64,000 nucleotides of DNA, from positions 265,031,600 through 265,095,599 of the forward strand of contig NC_134569.1 of assembly GCF_050947875.1 (NCBI RefSeq). Direction: 5' to 3'. Positions 11,801 to 21,839 of the stretch are shown here, piece by piece. The DNA comes from Dermacentor variabilis (Eukaryota > Arthropoda > Arachnida > Ixodida > Ixodidae). The notes under the pieces are model-generated. The model saw only the letters and a program-made list of their open reading frames with translations, was not told the DNA's origin and did no database searches. The first letter of the stretch is position 1. Each line of letters begins with the position of its first letter. The position numbers and the translations under genes were made by a program.

Positions 11801-12386
11801 GCAGCAGCAGACGTTTTCGAGTGTAAAAGCGGCCTGATGGAGAAAGTAGTGCGATGGCGTCAGAGAGGCTGCTGCAATGCATTGATACAATCACTGATGA
11901 GTTGGGAGGAACGTTGGTGTCGTGTCTGACGAGTAGTTTGTTTGCAAAAGAAGCATTATCGGCAAGCGTCATATCTGAGATCGGCGACAGTTCTAGTTCG
12001 GCCCGTGCGCAATGAATGACGGCATCGGGGCGGGCGAGAAAGTCCCACCCCAGGATAATTTCGTGGGAGCACGAGGAAATCACAATAAATTCGACGGCGT
12101 ATACAACGTCCTCGATGAGAACACGAGCGGTGCACGCCGCAATCGGGTGAATACGCTGTGCGCCTGCTGTGCGGAGGACGAATCCAGCAATGGGCGTCGT
12201 AACCTTTCGAAGGAAGCGACAAAGCTTTGCGTCCATAACTGATACAGCGGCTCCGGTATCCACGAGGGCATATGGGCGCACACCGTCAACTAACACGTCT
12301 GTCACATTGGTCGGGCTACGTTGAGGACTTCCGCGTTTCGACGGCGTCGCAGCCCTTGCCTCATGGACTGCGACAATTAGTTTTCC
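8832..12386 (-). CDS. pol: Gypsy Pol polyprotein (protease, RT, RNase H, integrase), RT site altered
   Basis: The frame opens at 12386, just after an in-frame TGA, and runs to the TAG at 8832; there is no convincing ATG near the start, so expression by -1 frameshift from gag is likely. Numbered from the GTG at 12305, the protease motif ALVDTGA is at about 14-19, and RT follows with [12 protein letters not shown] and [15 protein letters not shown]. The catalytic box reads YLHD at 443-446, with His445 (CAC) where the family has Asp. RNase H has HTDASG (Asp593). Integrase keeps the CPDC pair and D874, D934 and E970 with D-35-E spacing; the first zinc His appears lost (FLSDPQCAH). A GPY/F-type C-terminus ([10 protein letters not shown]) ends the protein. 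The frame is intact, but RT should be inactive. Confidence 0.88.
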   Translation of the reverse strand, partial: GKLIVAVHEARAATPSKRGSPQRSPTNVTDVLVDGVRPYALVDTGAAVSVMDAKLCRFLRKVTTPIAGFVLRTAGAQRIHPIAACTARVLIEDVVYAVEFIVISSCSHEIILGWDFLARPDAVIHCARAELELSPISDMTLADNASFANKLLVRHDTNVPPNSSVIVSMHCSSLSDAIALLSPSGRFYTRKRLLLPFATVNVKQGSTAIFVYNPFSYPVMLLQGECLGHVEVIDAVQITDVPEDTSCAYYNTLGSLATSDPLPTGVFDSSIADGLTPPQRSQLLRILEEFRSSFDVEQPSLGRASAVTHHIDTGSQPPLRQRPYRVSVTERRVINEQVDDMLRREVIRPSNSPWASPVVLVTKKDGSVRFCVDYRRLNKITRKDVYPLPRIEDAIDSLQGAEFFSSLDLRSGYWQVPMADVDRPKTAFVTPDGLYEFNVMPFGLCNAPATFERMMDTVLRGLKWHTCLCYLHDVVVFASDFTTHLQRLRHVLTCLANAGLQLNLKKCRFAARQLMILGYVVSKDGILPNPAKLRAVAEFPKPTSVKELRSFVGLCSYFRRFIRNFAAVISPLTKLLGSNGPLHSWSSECDEAFTKLRRLLTSPPILRHYDPTAPIEVHTDASGVGLGAVLAQRKEGFPEYVVAYASRMLTKAETNYTVTEKECLAIIWALTKFRPYLYGRQFDVVTDHHALCWLSSLKDPSGRLARWALRLQDYDIRVLYRNGRQHAEADALSRSPLPDDNACCAISQLDVSSVDIGTIASEQRKDPWIASIIDCLADPSSQPTTRALRRQARHFAIRDDLLHRRNYTSDGRQWLLVVPRTLRSEICASFLSDPQCAHSGLFKTYQRLRRRYYWRGMYNYIQKFVRSCPDCQRRKSLPHLSPAGLQPLPCPTQPFGRVGIDLYGPLPLTSAGNRWAIVAVDHLTRYAETAALPAATARDVASFLLRRFILRHGPPQELLSDRGRVFLSEVVEAILKECHVVHRTTTAYHPQTNGLTERFNRTLGDMLSMYVASDHANWDAILPFVTYAYNTATQSTTGFSPYFLLYGRHPSHPIDTILPYRPDASEYVPISDTVRHAEECRDLARAFTSDDQERGRSTRGDATATITFDPGALVWLSVPLTAPGLSSKLVPKYEGPYRVLERASPVNYVIEPVEPSEDMRRRERDIVHVDRLKPYYDPLIVTSS

Positions 12387-13684
12387 TCATCCCGAGCTTC
12401 GGGACGAGGCCGCATCGGTGATGGGGAGCGTCGGCGTGGAGAAGTTGAGCGGCGGATGTTGGCGGACCGGCGGAATGGTGGTGACGCAGCCCGAGGTTCG
12501 TCGTCGTAATAAGGGCGCGGAGAACCCGCCATAGAACTTGGCCCATAAGGTGTAGCGCTAGGTGACTGCACGCGACTACAGTAGCGTGCGACGCGGCCTG
12601 CATAGCCGCACGCAAAACATATTGGTCGATTGTCCGCTGTACGCCACCCAGTCGTTGCGGCAGGTCCCATCCATGTGGAAGGACGCGTTGGACGTGGCGC
12701 CTGGTGAAGTGATTGCATAGCAGGCTGTTGTCGGGGCATAGCGAGGACTTCGGCGTACGTGAGAGGTCCCCGTTGAGGGAGTTGTTGAGGCTGGGTGACG
12801 ACTTCCGCGTAGCTGAGTGGCACAGCCGTCGGGATCTGTGGGGGCCTGGCCATGACTTCGGCGTAGCTGTGAGGCGCAGCCGCAGGAACACGCTGGTGGT
12901 GCTCAGGCAAAACCTCGTGCAGTTCTTGCGCTATGACGCGGCGAAGCGGAGGCGCAAAACTTGGCGTAGGCGCGTGTACCGACTGCGGCTGTGCAAAATC
13001 CATCAACGAGAGTTGCCGGGCAACTTCCTCGCGGACGAACGCCTTCATTTCTGCGAGCAACGCTGCCTGGGTGGACATGGCAGCCAAACCAGCGAGGTGT
13101 TCGTCACGCGGTAGAGATCGACGGGTCAGTGACCGCTGCCTGCGGAGTTCTTCATAGCTCTGGCACAGTGTGACAATTTCAGCCACAGAGCGTGGACTTT
13201 TGGCCAGCAACATGTTAAAGGCGTCGTCTTCTATGCCCTTCAGTATGTTTCGGATTCGATCAGACTCCGCCATGGTCGAATCGACTTTCCTGCATAGATC
13301 CAGGACATCTTCGATATAACTGGTGAATGTTTCGCCTGGCTGTTGAGCTCGTTCTCGCAAACGTTGCTCGGCACGCAGCTTGCGAACAGCAGGGCGACCA
13401 AATACATCGGCGAGGGAAGTCTTAAATTCCGACCATGTCTGCAACTCTGCTTGATGGTTGTTATACCACAGGCTGGCCACTCGAGCGAGGTAGAACAGAA
13501 CATGGCTGAATTTGGCTGCTTCATCCCACTTGTTATGGTCGCCTACCCTGTCGTACGCCGTGAGCCATTCGTCCACGTCAGTGTCGTCCGCTCCAGTGTA
13601 GATAGGAGGGTCGCGATGACGAGGCACCCCGGGACACGCAGTGGGTGCAGGAGGAGGAGTTTGCTGGGAGGCGTCTTGGGGCAT
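12377..13684 (-). CDS. gag: Gypsy Gag polyprotein
   Basis: This uninterrupted 435-codon frame starts at the first ATG after the LTR and primer site. Gag forms the cytoplasmic particle that packages element RNA. Residues of roughly 35-175 resemble the retrotransposon Gag core ([52 protein letters not shown]). A proline-rich middle carries three 18-residue repeats built on (S/T)YAEV at about 273, 291 and 309. A zinc knuckle lies at 356-369 ([14 protein letters not shown]), but the ligand histidine at 364 is arginine (codon CGC). An Arg/Ser-rich tail follows. The stop at 12377-12379 overlaps the opening of the pol frame by about 10 nt in the -1 frame. Confidence 0.85.
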   Translation of the reverse strand: MPQDASQQTPPPAPTACPGVPRHRDPPIYTGADDTDVDEWLTAYDRVGDHNKWDEAAKFSHVLFYLARVASLWYNNHQAELQTWSEFKTSLADVFGRPAVRKLRAEQRLRERAQQPGETFTSYIEDVLDLCRKVDSTMAESDRIRNILKGIEDDAFNMLLAKSPRSVAEIVTLCQSYEELRRQRSLTRRSLPRDEHLAGLAAMSTQAALLAEMKAFVREEVARQLSLMDFAQPQSVHAPTPSFAPPLRRVIAQELHEVLPEHHQRVPAAAPHSYAEVMARPPQIPTAVPLSYAEVVTQPQQLPQRGPLTYAEVLAMPRQQPAMQSLHQAPRPTRPSTWMGPAATTGWRTADNRPICFACGYAGRVARYCSRVQSPSATPYGPSSMAGSPRPYYDDEPRAASPPFRRSANIRRSTSPRRRSPSPMRPRPEARDEEN

Positions 13685-13735
13685 GGTAGATGGTAGGGTA
13701 CGGGACCGGAGTTCCAGGATGATCGTCTGAGGTTA

Positions 13736-13753
13736 CCCCGCACACTCCACCCA
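13736..13753 (-). promoter_or_regulatory. Candidate primer-binding site
   Basis: On the minus strand, one base after the 5' LTR, the sequence is TGGGTGGAGTGTGCGGGG. The leading TGG would pair with a tRNA 3' CCA. The other LTR elements at 63263 and 63966 have very similar TGGTGGAGGTG runs at the same place. The tRNA is not identified. Confidence 0.55.
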
Positions 13754-13754
13754 T

Positions 13755-13924
13755 TCTAAAGGTATTTATTTGGCAGAGCTCGGGAGCAGCGCAACGTCGA
13801 CGGGCAGGGCAGTCACAGCTTCCAAGCACGAGAGCCGTTGCTGAGCAGGAGCGCTCGACCCACTAGCGTTTAGAGCCAGTAGCGCTGAACCCACTAGCGT
13901 CTCTTCTACAATCTGTTCGCTACA
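13755..13924 (-). repeat. 5' LTR of the Gypsy element
   Basis: Direct repeat of 8624-8793. On the element's strand it is followed directly by the primer-binding candidate and the 70-nt leader to gag. Confidence 0.9.
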
Positions 13925-13928
13925 CTTT
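13925..13928. repeat. Target-site duplication CTTT (right)
   Basis: Right-hand partner of the CTTT at 8620-8623, directly outside the 5' LTR. Confidence 0.75.
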
Positions 13929-13978
13929 CCTTAACCAAGTCTCGCACCATGCATATATGCCACATAGGTCCAATTGAA
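13929..13978 (-). pseudogene. CR1-like LINE RT fragment, right of the Gypsy insertion
   Basis: The minus strand reads FQLDLCGIYAWCETWL up to the Gypsy edge, matching LQxDL..WCxxWL of the other CR1-like RTs. Across the Gypsy element it continues as NIKKCKAMRV (8619 downward). The fragment is cut at about 13978 by the plus-strand LINE. Confidence 0.65.
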
Positions 13979-13984
13979 ATCAAC

Positions 13985-15052
13985 ACAGCCAACACTTTAG
14001 ATTTGGTCCTAACCAATCGAGCCGACTTTGCTTCAGCCATCACCTATTTACCTAACATAAGTGTTCACTCTTTGCTCATTTTCAATATTAAGACTGCCTG
14101 TCCTAAACCTGCAAGAAAGAAAAAACCATACTAGATTATATTAGAGCAGTCTTCGATGGCATTAACAATGAATTATCACTTTTTACTCAAAACTTCTTCA
14201 GAAACTTTGACGAACGCTATGTGCAAACTAACTGGGATATGTTCACGGCCAAAGTTCACGAACTAACTCAAAAATATGTTCCAAGACGCACCATCACTTC
14301 TAATCCTCAAGACCCATGGTATACCGCCCATATAAGACGCCTATCTAGCAGAAAAAAGCGCCGATATCGCACAGCCAGGCTATCACAACGTAACGCACAC
14401 TGGGACGCATACAATGCTGCTACCGATGCGTATATAACTGCGCTTAAACAAGCAAAAGATAACTTCCTTTCTAACACTTTAGCATCGATGCTATCTACCA
14501 ACATTAAAAAAATTTGGCGCGTCATCAACCCGCATACCGAAGAATCTATTAACTTAACTGACGCGTCAGGTGACCCTATTCCGGCTCATTTATGCGCATC
14601 AGAACTTAACGAAACCTTTGTCCTGAACTTCTCGCGCACATCAAACACCAAACATCCTGTTCCACTCCGGTATAATTTCCCAACTATGCCACAAATTTTC
14701 ATGGGTTCATCTGGCGTTGCTAAACTTATTGATGCCCTAAAATTTCATTCATCGCCCGGTTTTGACTGCATTCATCCTAAATTTTTTTAAAAACATAATT
14801 GTCTACAGTTCCTTATTACCAACAAAGATATTCCAGCAGACCCTCGATAGTTCCAGTCTGCCAACACAATGGAAAGTCGGGAAGGTGGTTCCATTATTCA
14901 AATCAGGAAATAAAACACCCCCTATAAATTATCGCCCCATGTCGCTCACTAGTACTTGTCGCAAACTATTAGAGCACGTCATCTTCACTCACCTTGTGAA
15001 CTTTCTCGAGTCTAATTCTATTTTTGCACCCGAGCTTGGCTTTCGTAAGTGA
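13985..15052 (+). pseudogene. LINE ORF2: endonuclease end, linker and RT fingers
   Basis: A first frame carries LDLVLTNRADF. After a stop at 14132 the frame 14221-14790 has the linker (PWYTAHIRRLSSRKKRRYR, then KIWRVINPH) and SSPGFDCIHPKF, the RT entry motif. A 1-base shift at about 14787 leads into 14762-15052 with WKVGKVVPLFKSGNK, INYRPMSLTSTCRKLLEHV and APELGFRK, then a stop. The motif order matches the other CR1-like ORF2 copies. Confidence 0.78.
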
Positions 15053-15310
15053 TTTTCTTGGGAAACACAACTTCCCAGCTTCACCATCAAACTTCACCAT
15101 ATTTTTGATCGCGCATCAGCAGCTGGCTGCATTTTCCTAGATTATTCGAAAGCATTAAACAAGTTATGTCACCGCTTAACTTTTTTAAAGCTAACCCAAC
15201 TGAATATCGACTACAATGTTCTGAAATAGATTGAATACTTTCTTCTTAACCGATCGCAGTTTATTTACGCTAATAATTTTAACTCACCTTTCAGCGAAGT
15301 ATACTCGGGA

Positions 15311-16165
15311 GTGCCACAGGGGTTAGTGCTTGGACCCCTTTTATTTCTTATTTACATCAATGATCTCTCTTCCATTGTATCATCTAATATTCTTTTGTTT
15401 GCTGACGACTGTGTTGTTTTCCGCGAAATAAAATTCCCCGACGATGCTAACATTCTTCAGCGTGATCTCTCTAACACTTCTCTTTGGAGTAATAAATGGC
15501 TTATGGTACTCAACACTAATAATTACAAAATTATGCGAATATCAAGAAGTGCGAACTCTCCACCTGTGTACTACCAAAATAACGTTGCGTTAGAAGCGGT
15601 TACTTCATATAAATACCTGGGTGTTCATATTTCTGCTGAACTTAATTGGAGGCGCCATATTGAGTACATTACTAACAAAGCTAACCGCATGTTGGGCTAT
15701 GTGCGCCGTAACTTTTCCAAAAGTTCATCTTCTTTGAAATTATTGCTTTATAAAACACTAATACATTCTGAACGGGAATATGCTGCCGCAATATGGGATC
15801 CGCATCATGAAAAAATGATAACTTTACTTGAGCTGGTTCAAAATAACGCTGCTCGTTTTATCCTGTCCAACTTTAACCGTACAGCAAGTGTAACAAGCAT
15901 GAAAGCTAATCTTTTTTTCCTTCTTTTAGCATTCCGCCGGCAGACAATTCGCTTGAGCCTTTTTTCATGAACTATACCACCACCCCATGCTACGTGATTC
16001 CCTCATTTCGTCCCCCAGATACGTATCAAATTGCATTGATCATCTTCACAAAGTTGGCATTGAAACATGTAACAGTAAAACTGCATTTCAGTCTTTCTTG
16101 CCTCGTACATCACGAGAATGGAACCGCCTTTCCGCAGAAATTGTCGACATAATTGATAACTAGCA
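15311..16165 (+). pseudogene. LINE ORF2: RT palm and C-terminus
   Basis: The frame opens with VPQGLVLGPLLFLIYINDL, keeps an intact LFADDCVVFREI catalytic site and continues through KYLGVHISAELNW, KTLIHSEREYAAAIWDPH and NNAARFILSNFNRTAS. A shift near 15965 moves the last 60 residues (PRTSREWNRLS-like ending) to another frame that ends at about 16160. Motif A upstream (15120-15180) is readable but holds a stop. Confidence 0.78.
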
Positions 16166-16321
16166 TTTTCGTTCTGCACTAGCTAACATTGTCCAACAGG
16201 AGGAGGATGATACTTGTTCTGTAATGTGCATTGTATCTATCTATGTGTTTTTGTTTTGTAATCACTCCCCTCTTTAATGCCTTTAGCCCTGAGGGTTCAA
16301 TAAACGAAATGAAAAAAAAAA

Positions 16322-16775
16322 GTGTTAGATGGTCATTAACAGTTAAGATTTCACGATAAATAACGCAATCATCCGCGAAGCGTTTTCTGGGCGAACAAAT
16401 GTTGTTAGGTCGATCGTTAATGTAAACAAGAAAGAGCAAGGGTCCTAGAACTGACCCCTGTGGTACACGTGATGTCACAGGACAAGGAGCAGAATTGTGG
16501 TCGTTAACTGTTACAAAATGCGTGCGCCCGAACAAGAAGCACTCTATCCATTTTAGTACGTTAGGGTCTAAATCAAGCGCGTGTAGTTTAAAGCGTAGTA
16601 ATTCATGACATACCGAATCAAATTCTTTCGCAAAATCTATGAAAACGCAGTCCATGAAGGAAGAAATATACAAAGTGGTAAATAAGCCATTATTGAAAGC
16701 CAAAAGTTGTGTTTCGCAGGAGTAATTCTTTCTAAACCCGTGTTGTTGTGTAGTGAACAAAGAGGTTGTTTCCAA
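16322..16775 (-). pseudogene. LINE RT palm fragment
   Basis: The minus frame has QQHGFRKNYSCETQLLAF, CVFIDFAKEFDSV (motif A), SRVPQGSVLGPLLFLVYIND and KRFADDCVIYREIL. It then ends where similarity stops at 16322; further residues of the same frame (to 16179) come from the opposite LINE and are meaningless. The FADD box is intact. Confidence 0.78.
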
Positions 16776-17240
16776 AAAATGTTAACAGGTGACAATAAAT
16801 GATATGCTCCATGAGTTCTCAAGGTATACTCGTCAGCGAAATGGGTCTATAGTCATCAGTGTTATGTTTACTACCGGTCTTGTAGAAGGGAACCACCTTC
16901 CCGGTCTACCAATCGTCCAGGAGCGCACCATGTTCTAGGGACCACGAAAAAATCATAGAAAGTATGATGGAGGAGTAGGTTTCAGAATTTGTGAGAAACT
17001 TACCGTTTATATATACTGTCTACAACATGGGAAGAAAGCTTTGTATCACAGATTAGGTGGCTTACCCAAGCAAAATCTATAACGAGAGGGTCAATTGGAA
17101 AAGAAATTATGCGTTGTAATATAAGGAAATGAAATTGGTTCAGTATTAACTAATGACATAGAGAAGACAGAGCTAATTAAAGAACAACAATCATCCCTAG
17201 AGAAATCCTGGCAGTGGTTAATTCGACTGTCTGTTTAGTG

Positions 17241-18360
17241 TCACTCTTTACCACTTGCCAAAATTGTCGTGGAAATGATAATACCGAAAGAAGCCTTGTT
17301 TGAAAAAATAGTCATAGCTAGCGAAAGAGCATGCGTATACTGGCTTTCTGTAGCGCGATATACTGCCCAGCGTGCAGGGGCAGGCGATAGCCCTGCTTTT
17401 CTGCAGAGACACTGCTTCTTATTGCGCAAGCGTCTCAGCGATGGTGTGAACCAAGGTGAACGATTGTTTACTTTGATTCTGCGAAGTGGTATGTAGCAGC
17501 TAGTAAGTTCGAATACTTTTCATTTGTTAAGAGGCCAGTTCTCGTGTACAGACCTATCAGGAAAGCACAATACGCACCCGGTCAAAAAAATTACAAGATC
17601 AGTATTTATCAAACTGAAGTTCCCTCTCGCGTGATCTATGATAGTGCTCACAGCTTTGTGTCCACGGGGTGAAGTATAAAATAAATTGAACTGTATGGCA
17701 GCATGATCACCTAAACCTGGAAAAAGTGACATTGATTGTACCACTGACAGGTGAGAAGTTAGTAATAAATCTAAGGTGGTTGCACTCGAGGACGTCGTAC
17801 GGCTAGGTAGCTTAACTAATTGAGTAAGATTAAAATCGGCACAGGTGTTAATAAACGCTTCGCATTCTGAGGAACCACTATTCACCACTGGGTTAGGGTC
17901 ATTCCATGATATAGTAGGAAAATTGAAGTCTCCTATAAGAAAAGTCGACGCTGCATGGTACCTGACTTGTAATTTATGCAAAAACGCCGTAAAGTTCGAA
18001 GCAATACCATGGTGGTAAGCTAGGAGGGCGATATCAGATACGAAAGACGACGTCATTGTGGTTAATATGGATGCATGCGCAGACGAATTTTAATGGTGAT
18101 GAAACGAGAATATGTAAAGTCATCATTAACTGCAATTAACACATTCCAGCCCACATGTGTGCCGCGATCGCATCTGTAAAAGTTATACGTCTTTTCGCAG
18201 TGTAAAAGTTCTTAGCTATCTAATGTCGCCGAGAGCCAAGTTTCCGTTAAAATAACGATGTCTGCTGAGCAGAAGTCAACGAGTGACGAGAGGGCGTCAC
18301 GTTTATTGACTATGCTATGTATGTTGCATGACAAAACAGAGGCTATTCCGAGAAGCAATC
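17241..18360 (-). pseudogene. LINE endonuclease and linker
   Basis: The N-terminus (DIVILTETWLS, NFYRCDRG) lies at about 18290-18110 with stops. The main frame 18056-17520 shows LIGDFNFPTISWNDP, FNLTQLVKLPSR, TLDLLLTSH and GLGDHAAIQF (the SDH-like site reads GDH). The linker at 17429-17241 has RNKKQCLCRKAGLS. These are APE-type endonuclease features. The neighbouring SINE lies just upstream of its N-terminus. Confidence 0.72.
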
Positions 18361-18378
18361 TTTAGCTATTTCTGCGAA

Positions 18379-18616
18379 CCCGCCGTGGTTGCTCAGTGGC
18401 TATGGTGTTGGGCTGCTGAGCACGAGGTCGCGGGATCGAATCTCGGCCATGGCGGCCGCATTTCGAAGGGGGCGAAATGCGAAAACACCCGTGTGCTTAG
18501 ATTTAGGTGCACGTTAAAGAACCCCAGGTGGTCAAAATTTCCGGAGTCCTCCACTACGGCGTGCCTCATAATCAGAAAGTGGTTTTGGCACGTACAACCC
18601 CAAATATTATTATTAT
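18379..18616 (+). mobile_element. tRNA-derived SINE (Ruka-like), full length
   Basis: The 238-bp unit begins with a tRNA-like head: A box near TGGCTATGGTGTTGGG, B box GGATCGAATCT. The body has a conserved stretch (AAAGAACCCCAGGTGGTC, TGCCTCATAATCAGAAAGTG) and an ATT-repeat tail. A 12-bp duplication TATTTCTGCGAA flanks it at 18367-18378 and 18617-18628. I recall this body as the ixodid SINE Ruka; that name is from memory. It is inserted in a minus-strand LINE. Confidence 0.8.
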
Positions 18617-18629
18617 TATTTCTGCGAAG

Positions 18630-19728
18630 GACTAGCCTGTGCTATTGACGTTTCAGCAGCAGCACGATTGGCTAACGTAGTGTTCTTTGCGTCAAGTTGG
18701 CAACTTCTGTCCGTAACAGCGCAATAGGTCTAAATCATTTTGTTCACAATCAGCTTACTGTGGCGCACCGTATATGGCTGTCCATTTGCCTCCGCAAATT
18801 CTAGCAGCTTTCTTCTCGTTGTGCAGGTGGCTTTTGAAAAATCTTCTCTAACAGAAACGCCTGTGCCTCAAAGTTTTGATTTCATGGACAAAAAGTCGTC
18901 GTGAAATTTACACGAGGAAAACCGAGCGATTAAGGGCCTGCACTTGTTTGGGCTGTATAACAGCTGTGTTCTACCAGTACTCACCTACGGGGCAGAAACC
19001 TGGAGGCTTACGAAAACGGTTCTACTTAAATTAAGGACGACGCAACGAGCTATGGAAAGAAGAATGATAGGTGTAACGTTAAGGGATAAGAAAAGAGCAC
19101 ATTGGGTGAGGAAGCAAACGCGAGTTAATGACATCTTAGTTGAAATCAAGAAAAGGAAATTGGGGCGGGGCATGGGCAGGACATGTAATGAGGCGGGAAA
19201 ATAACCGATGGTCATTAAGGGTTACGGACTGGATTCCAAGGGAAGGGAAGCGTAGCAGGGGACGGCGGAAAGTTAGGTGGGCGGATGAGATTAAGAAGTT
19301 TGCAGGGACAACATGGCCACAATTGGTACATGACCGAGGTAGTTCGAGAAATATGGGAGAGGCCTTTGTTCTGAAGTGGGCGTAACCGGGCTGATGATGG
19401 TTGTTTGGGATAAACGACCCAAGTCAGTGCGCATGTTTGTTTTCTTGCGAATGTTTGTTTCCGCGCTTGCGCAGGGCTCTGTAGCATACTGTTTAATGCC
19501 ATGGAATATAATTTTGTCCCTTCGGGCGCGGTCTTCCTGATCGTCTAACTGTGCTTGTAGAAGTGCTCTTTCGTTCGTAACTGCTGTAGTCACCAATTGC
19601 TTTAAGAGTGAATCATCATGAATATTTTCGAGGCAGTTCACTTTGCCTTCAAGATTAGTTAATCGTGATGTAATCGAGTACTCTTTGATTTTCCTTTGCT
19701 TCATCAAGTCATTTGATGAGAATATCAT
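18630..19728 (-). pseudogene. LINE ORF1, split by an RTE fragment
   Basis: The first half (19728-19400) encodes a coiled-coil-like segment and LDDQEDRARRDKIIFHGI, the junction into the RNA-binding region. The second half (about 18900-18630) reads GTGVSVREDFSKAT, RRKLLEFAEANGQPY and HSKLIVNKM, the ORF1 C-terminus. The plus-strand RTE fragment sits between them. Stops are present in both halves. Confidence 0.65.
18950..19398 (+). mobile_element. RTE-like LINE 3' fragment
   Basis: This 5'-truncated copy encodes YNSCVLPVLTYGAETWRL, RTTQRAMERRMIGVTLR and VNDILVEIK, the C-terminal end of the RTE-like ORF found complete at 33014, 52572 and 56950. It ends with GCGTAACCGGGCTGATGATG, the family's usual 3' end with a short TGATGATG tail. 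One frameshift lies near 19200. It interrupts the ORF1 of a minus-strand LINE. Confidence 0.8.
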
Positions 19729-19739
19729 GACGAGTGCTT

Positions 19740-19959
19740 AGACAGATTAGAGATATCAGCTAGTATGTTGTTGTGCTGTTTGCAACATTTTCGTTCGTGA
19801 GGAGTGGGATTAAGCTCAACGTCCCCACAAGGCAAGAATACCTTACGAAAATGAACGCACTAAATCACAACAGAGATTAAGAAATTTGTGCATGGGAATA
19901 GCAGAAACGCAGTGTTGTTAGAACATTTGAAAAAAAAACGACCTTAGATGGACTAGCCT
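19740..19959. other. 5' portion or flank of the minus-strand LINE
   Basis: No frame of note. On the minus strand a decayed reading with cysteines may be the start of LINE ORF1. Nothing else is supported. Confidence 0.3.
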
Positions 19960-20650
19960 GCAGAAAACTGCAGGACATATTTATGGAACCCATTGCGACT
20001 GCTTTCCCATGCCCACTGAAAGAAGCTTGGGCGCGCTGGAAGCTTATGTAGTGTCCCAGTGATGCTAATTCTGTTGCTAAGGTTGCTAGGTAACAGTAGA
20101 TGGACGGGGGGGGGAGGGGGGCTTGTCGTTCCACTGTTGATTGCGTAGTCTTGTTCGAAGCAGTCACGATCGATGACAGGACACAGGCCCAAGTGTTAGA
20201 AGTTGATATTGCTGACTGATGGCTGCGCGGTTGGTAGCGCGGTCGCCATGACGCACGTGCCCGTGATGGATTTCAACTGTACAAAAATGCAGAACTTGTT
20301 TATGGAACCCATTGCGACTGCTTTCCCATGCCCACTGAAAGGAGCTTGGCTGCGCTGGATGCTTATATAGTGTCCCAGCGATGATGGTTCTGTTGCTGAG
20401 GATGCCATGTAGCAGTAGGGGGGCTTGTCGTTCCACTATTGATTGCGTGATCTTGAGCGAAGCATTCACGATCGATGAGAGGACACACATTCAAGAATAA
20501 GTCGAAGTCGATATCGCGGGCCGATGGCTGCGCAGTTGGTAGTGCAGTAGCGATGAAGCGCGTGCCCGTCATGGACGCCAACTGCACAAAAAAGCAGAAC
20601 TTGTTAGTGGAAACCATTGCGGCTGCTTTCCCATGCCCACTGACTGTTGA
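19960..20650. repeat. Tandem repeat, about 305-320 bp unit
   Basis: The block starting TGGAACCCATTGCGACTGC recurs at about 19984, 20303 and (as TGGAAACCATTGCGGCTGC) 20608, giving spacings of about 319 and 305. Each unit has the same order: that block, GTGTCCCAG(T/C)GATG, CTTGTCGTTCCACT, ACGATCGATGA and a GATGGCTGCGC(A/G)GTTGGTAG(T/C)GC segment that resembles a tRNA D-arm. The first unit has a G-rich run (20104-20120), and a run of 13-14 C follows the array near 20682. Open frames here are by-products of the repeat. Confidence 0.8.
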
Positions 20651-20699
20651 ACATTGTTTGTTTTCTGCATATTAACCTTCAACCCCCCCCCCCCCTAAA

Positions 20700-21830
20700 A
20701 TTTGTGTTACGTCTCAGGAGGACCTGCTCTTTGTGTAATTCCAACCTTTTGCTTCTCGGTGATCCCTAGATACCTGCTTACGCTCTCCTATAGCTTGCTT
20801 TATTTCCTTGTTACATGATTTAGGCGGTTTCCTCTTTCCAATGCAACAATTCTTTTGCCATGTCTGATCTTCTGCTGCATAACGTCTATTAGTTCCTTAT
20901 ATTGCCAGAAGGTTGTAGGAAACGCCTCAATTTTCTTCTCTATGTTCTTTGCGAACTCTTTTATCTGTTCTTCATTGATATTTTGAAATTTTGATACTGT
21001 TGCTTTGTGATTTGAGTTAGTATCTCTTCCAGATGGGTTAAAGCCTTAGCCTTGTGGCTATTTTTCCACGGTCATCTATCATCATTTCGTTTTTTCCTTC
21101 TTAGACCGTTTCTCAGACTAAGCCGTAATCTATACATGACTGCCTATTTCCGCATTGCCACGTTACTTGCCTTCGTCACTTATTCTCCCTGTTAACTACT
21201 ATAGGGCTGTGTTCATCGCAAAGATACAGCAATACAGAACTGTTGTAAGCGGTATATCCGTCTAAACCCTCGATGTGCGCATTCATATCTCACACTAATA
21301 TCACCTGGCCCGATTCCTTGAACTCTATAATATCGTTTTTAATGCAATCACAATTTTTCGTTTATATCTTTGCTGTCATTACCTGTCCATAGGTAAGGAA
21401 GCTACTCCAAGCCACGTCTTTCTGCCTTCCCATGTGCCGCTAATCAATTATTGCTCCTTACATGTCTCTTTTACCCTTTTCCCTTTCAGACCTTGCATAA
21501 TTAGTACGCATATGCCTCCGCCTTTCCTTGACCCAGTCATTCCGTTGCAGCCATCTCATACAAATCTGTCAATAACGGGTGGATGCTACAAATCTTATAT
21601 ATGTGTTTAGTTCAATGCGTACACGCTAATAGCTTCGTCATTCTGCTTCGTCTGAACTTCCAGCCATTTTTCCTGTTTGCTACCATCCTGCATGTTGATG
21701 CAACACATTTATCGTCTCTATTCTTATCCTTTGTACGCTTTTCCCTAGCCTTCTTGTAGTCTAACTCTGCCCTTTGCGGGAGTGTCACTTCATTCAACAC
21801 TACATCTTTCTTCATACTTTCCTGGGGGTC
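20700..21830 (-). mobile_element. LINE fragment with endonuclease (second LINE family)
   Basis: Read on the minus strand with frameshifts: VGDPQESMKKDVVLNEV (21830 on), a basic segment NRKNGWKFRRSRMTKLL, then the endonuclease: GGGICVLIMQGLKG, TWEGRKTWLGVA, DMNAHIEGLDGYTAYNS and GNRQSCIDYGLV. The last parts reach about 20700. The D-x-NAH box differs from the GDFNFP box of the CR1-like copies, so this is another LINE family, probably the same as 23155-23800 and 30505-31640. Confidence 0.65.
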
Positions 21831-21839
21831 ACCTACACT

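Larger units (their letters stand above)
8624..13924 (-). mobile_element. Ty3/Gypsy LTR retrotransposon, nearly complete
   Basis: The 5301-bp element has 170-bp LTRs at 8624-8793 and 13755-13924 and is flanked on both sides by CTTT, a 4-bp target duplication. On the minus strand the order is 5' LTR, primer site, gag, pol (protease, RT, RNase H, integrase), polypurine tract, 3' LTR; integrase after RNase H marks the Ty3/Gypsy group. I count 5 differences in 170 bp between the LTRs (about 97% identity), so insertion was fairly recent. Long frames persist, but pol has a catalytic RT substitution and gag a damaged zinc knuckle. Confidence 0.9.
13979..16321 (+). mobile_element. CR1/L2-like LINE, 5'-truncated
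   Basis: The plus-strand LINE starts within the endonuclease (INTANTLDLVLTNR) and runs through linker and RT to a 3' UTR ending in a CCTGAGGGTT block, AATAAACG and an A-rich tail at 16312-16321. 5' truncation is normal for LINEs. Single-base shifts and stops (14130, 14790, 15050-15310, 15965) break the coding region. Its tail abuts the opposite-strand LINE at 16322. Confidence 0.8.
16322..19740 (-). mobile_element. CR1/L2-like LINE with ORF1 and ORF2, interrupted twice
   Basis: On the minus strand: ORF1 (19728-19400, resuming 18950-18630), a SINE insertion (18379-18616), endonuclease (about 18360-17520), linker (17429-17241) and RT (16775-16322). The RT is cut off after the catalytic region where the plus-strand LINE tail begins. 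An RTE-like fragment (18950-19398) divides ORF1. Many frameshifts are present. This is the oldest layer locally because the other elements interrupt it. Confidence 0.75.

Noticed and set aside
12361..12891. 176-codon minus frame over the end of gag
   Set aside because: It overlaps the Gag frame, has no domain and is best explained as a shadow of the GC-rich gag.
13963..13990. Minus-strand reading VDFNWTYVAYM as a second LINE RT match
   Set aside because: The overlapping frame with FQLDL...WCETWL continues correctly across the Gypsy insertion, so this match in another frame is taken as chance.
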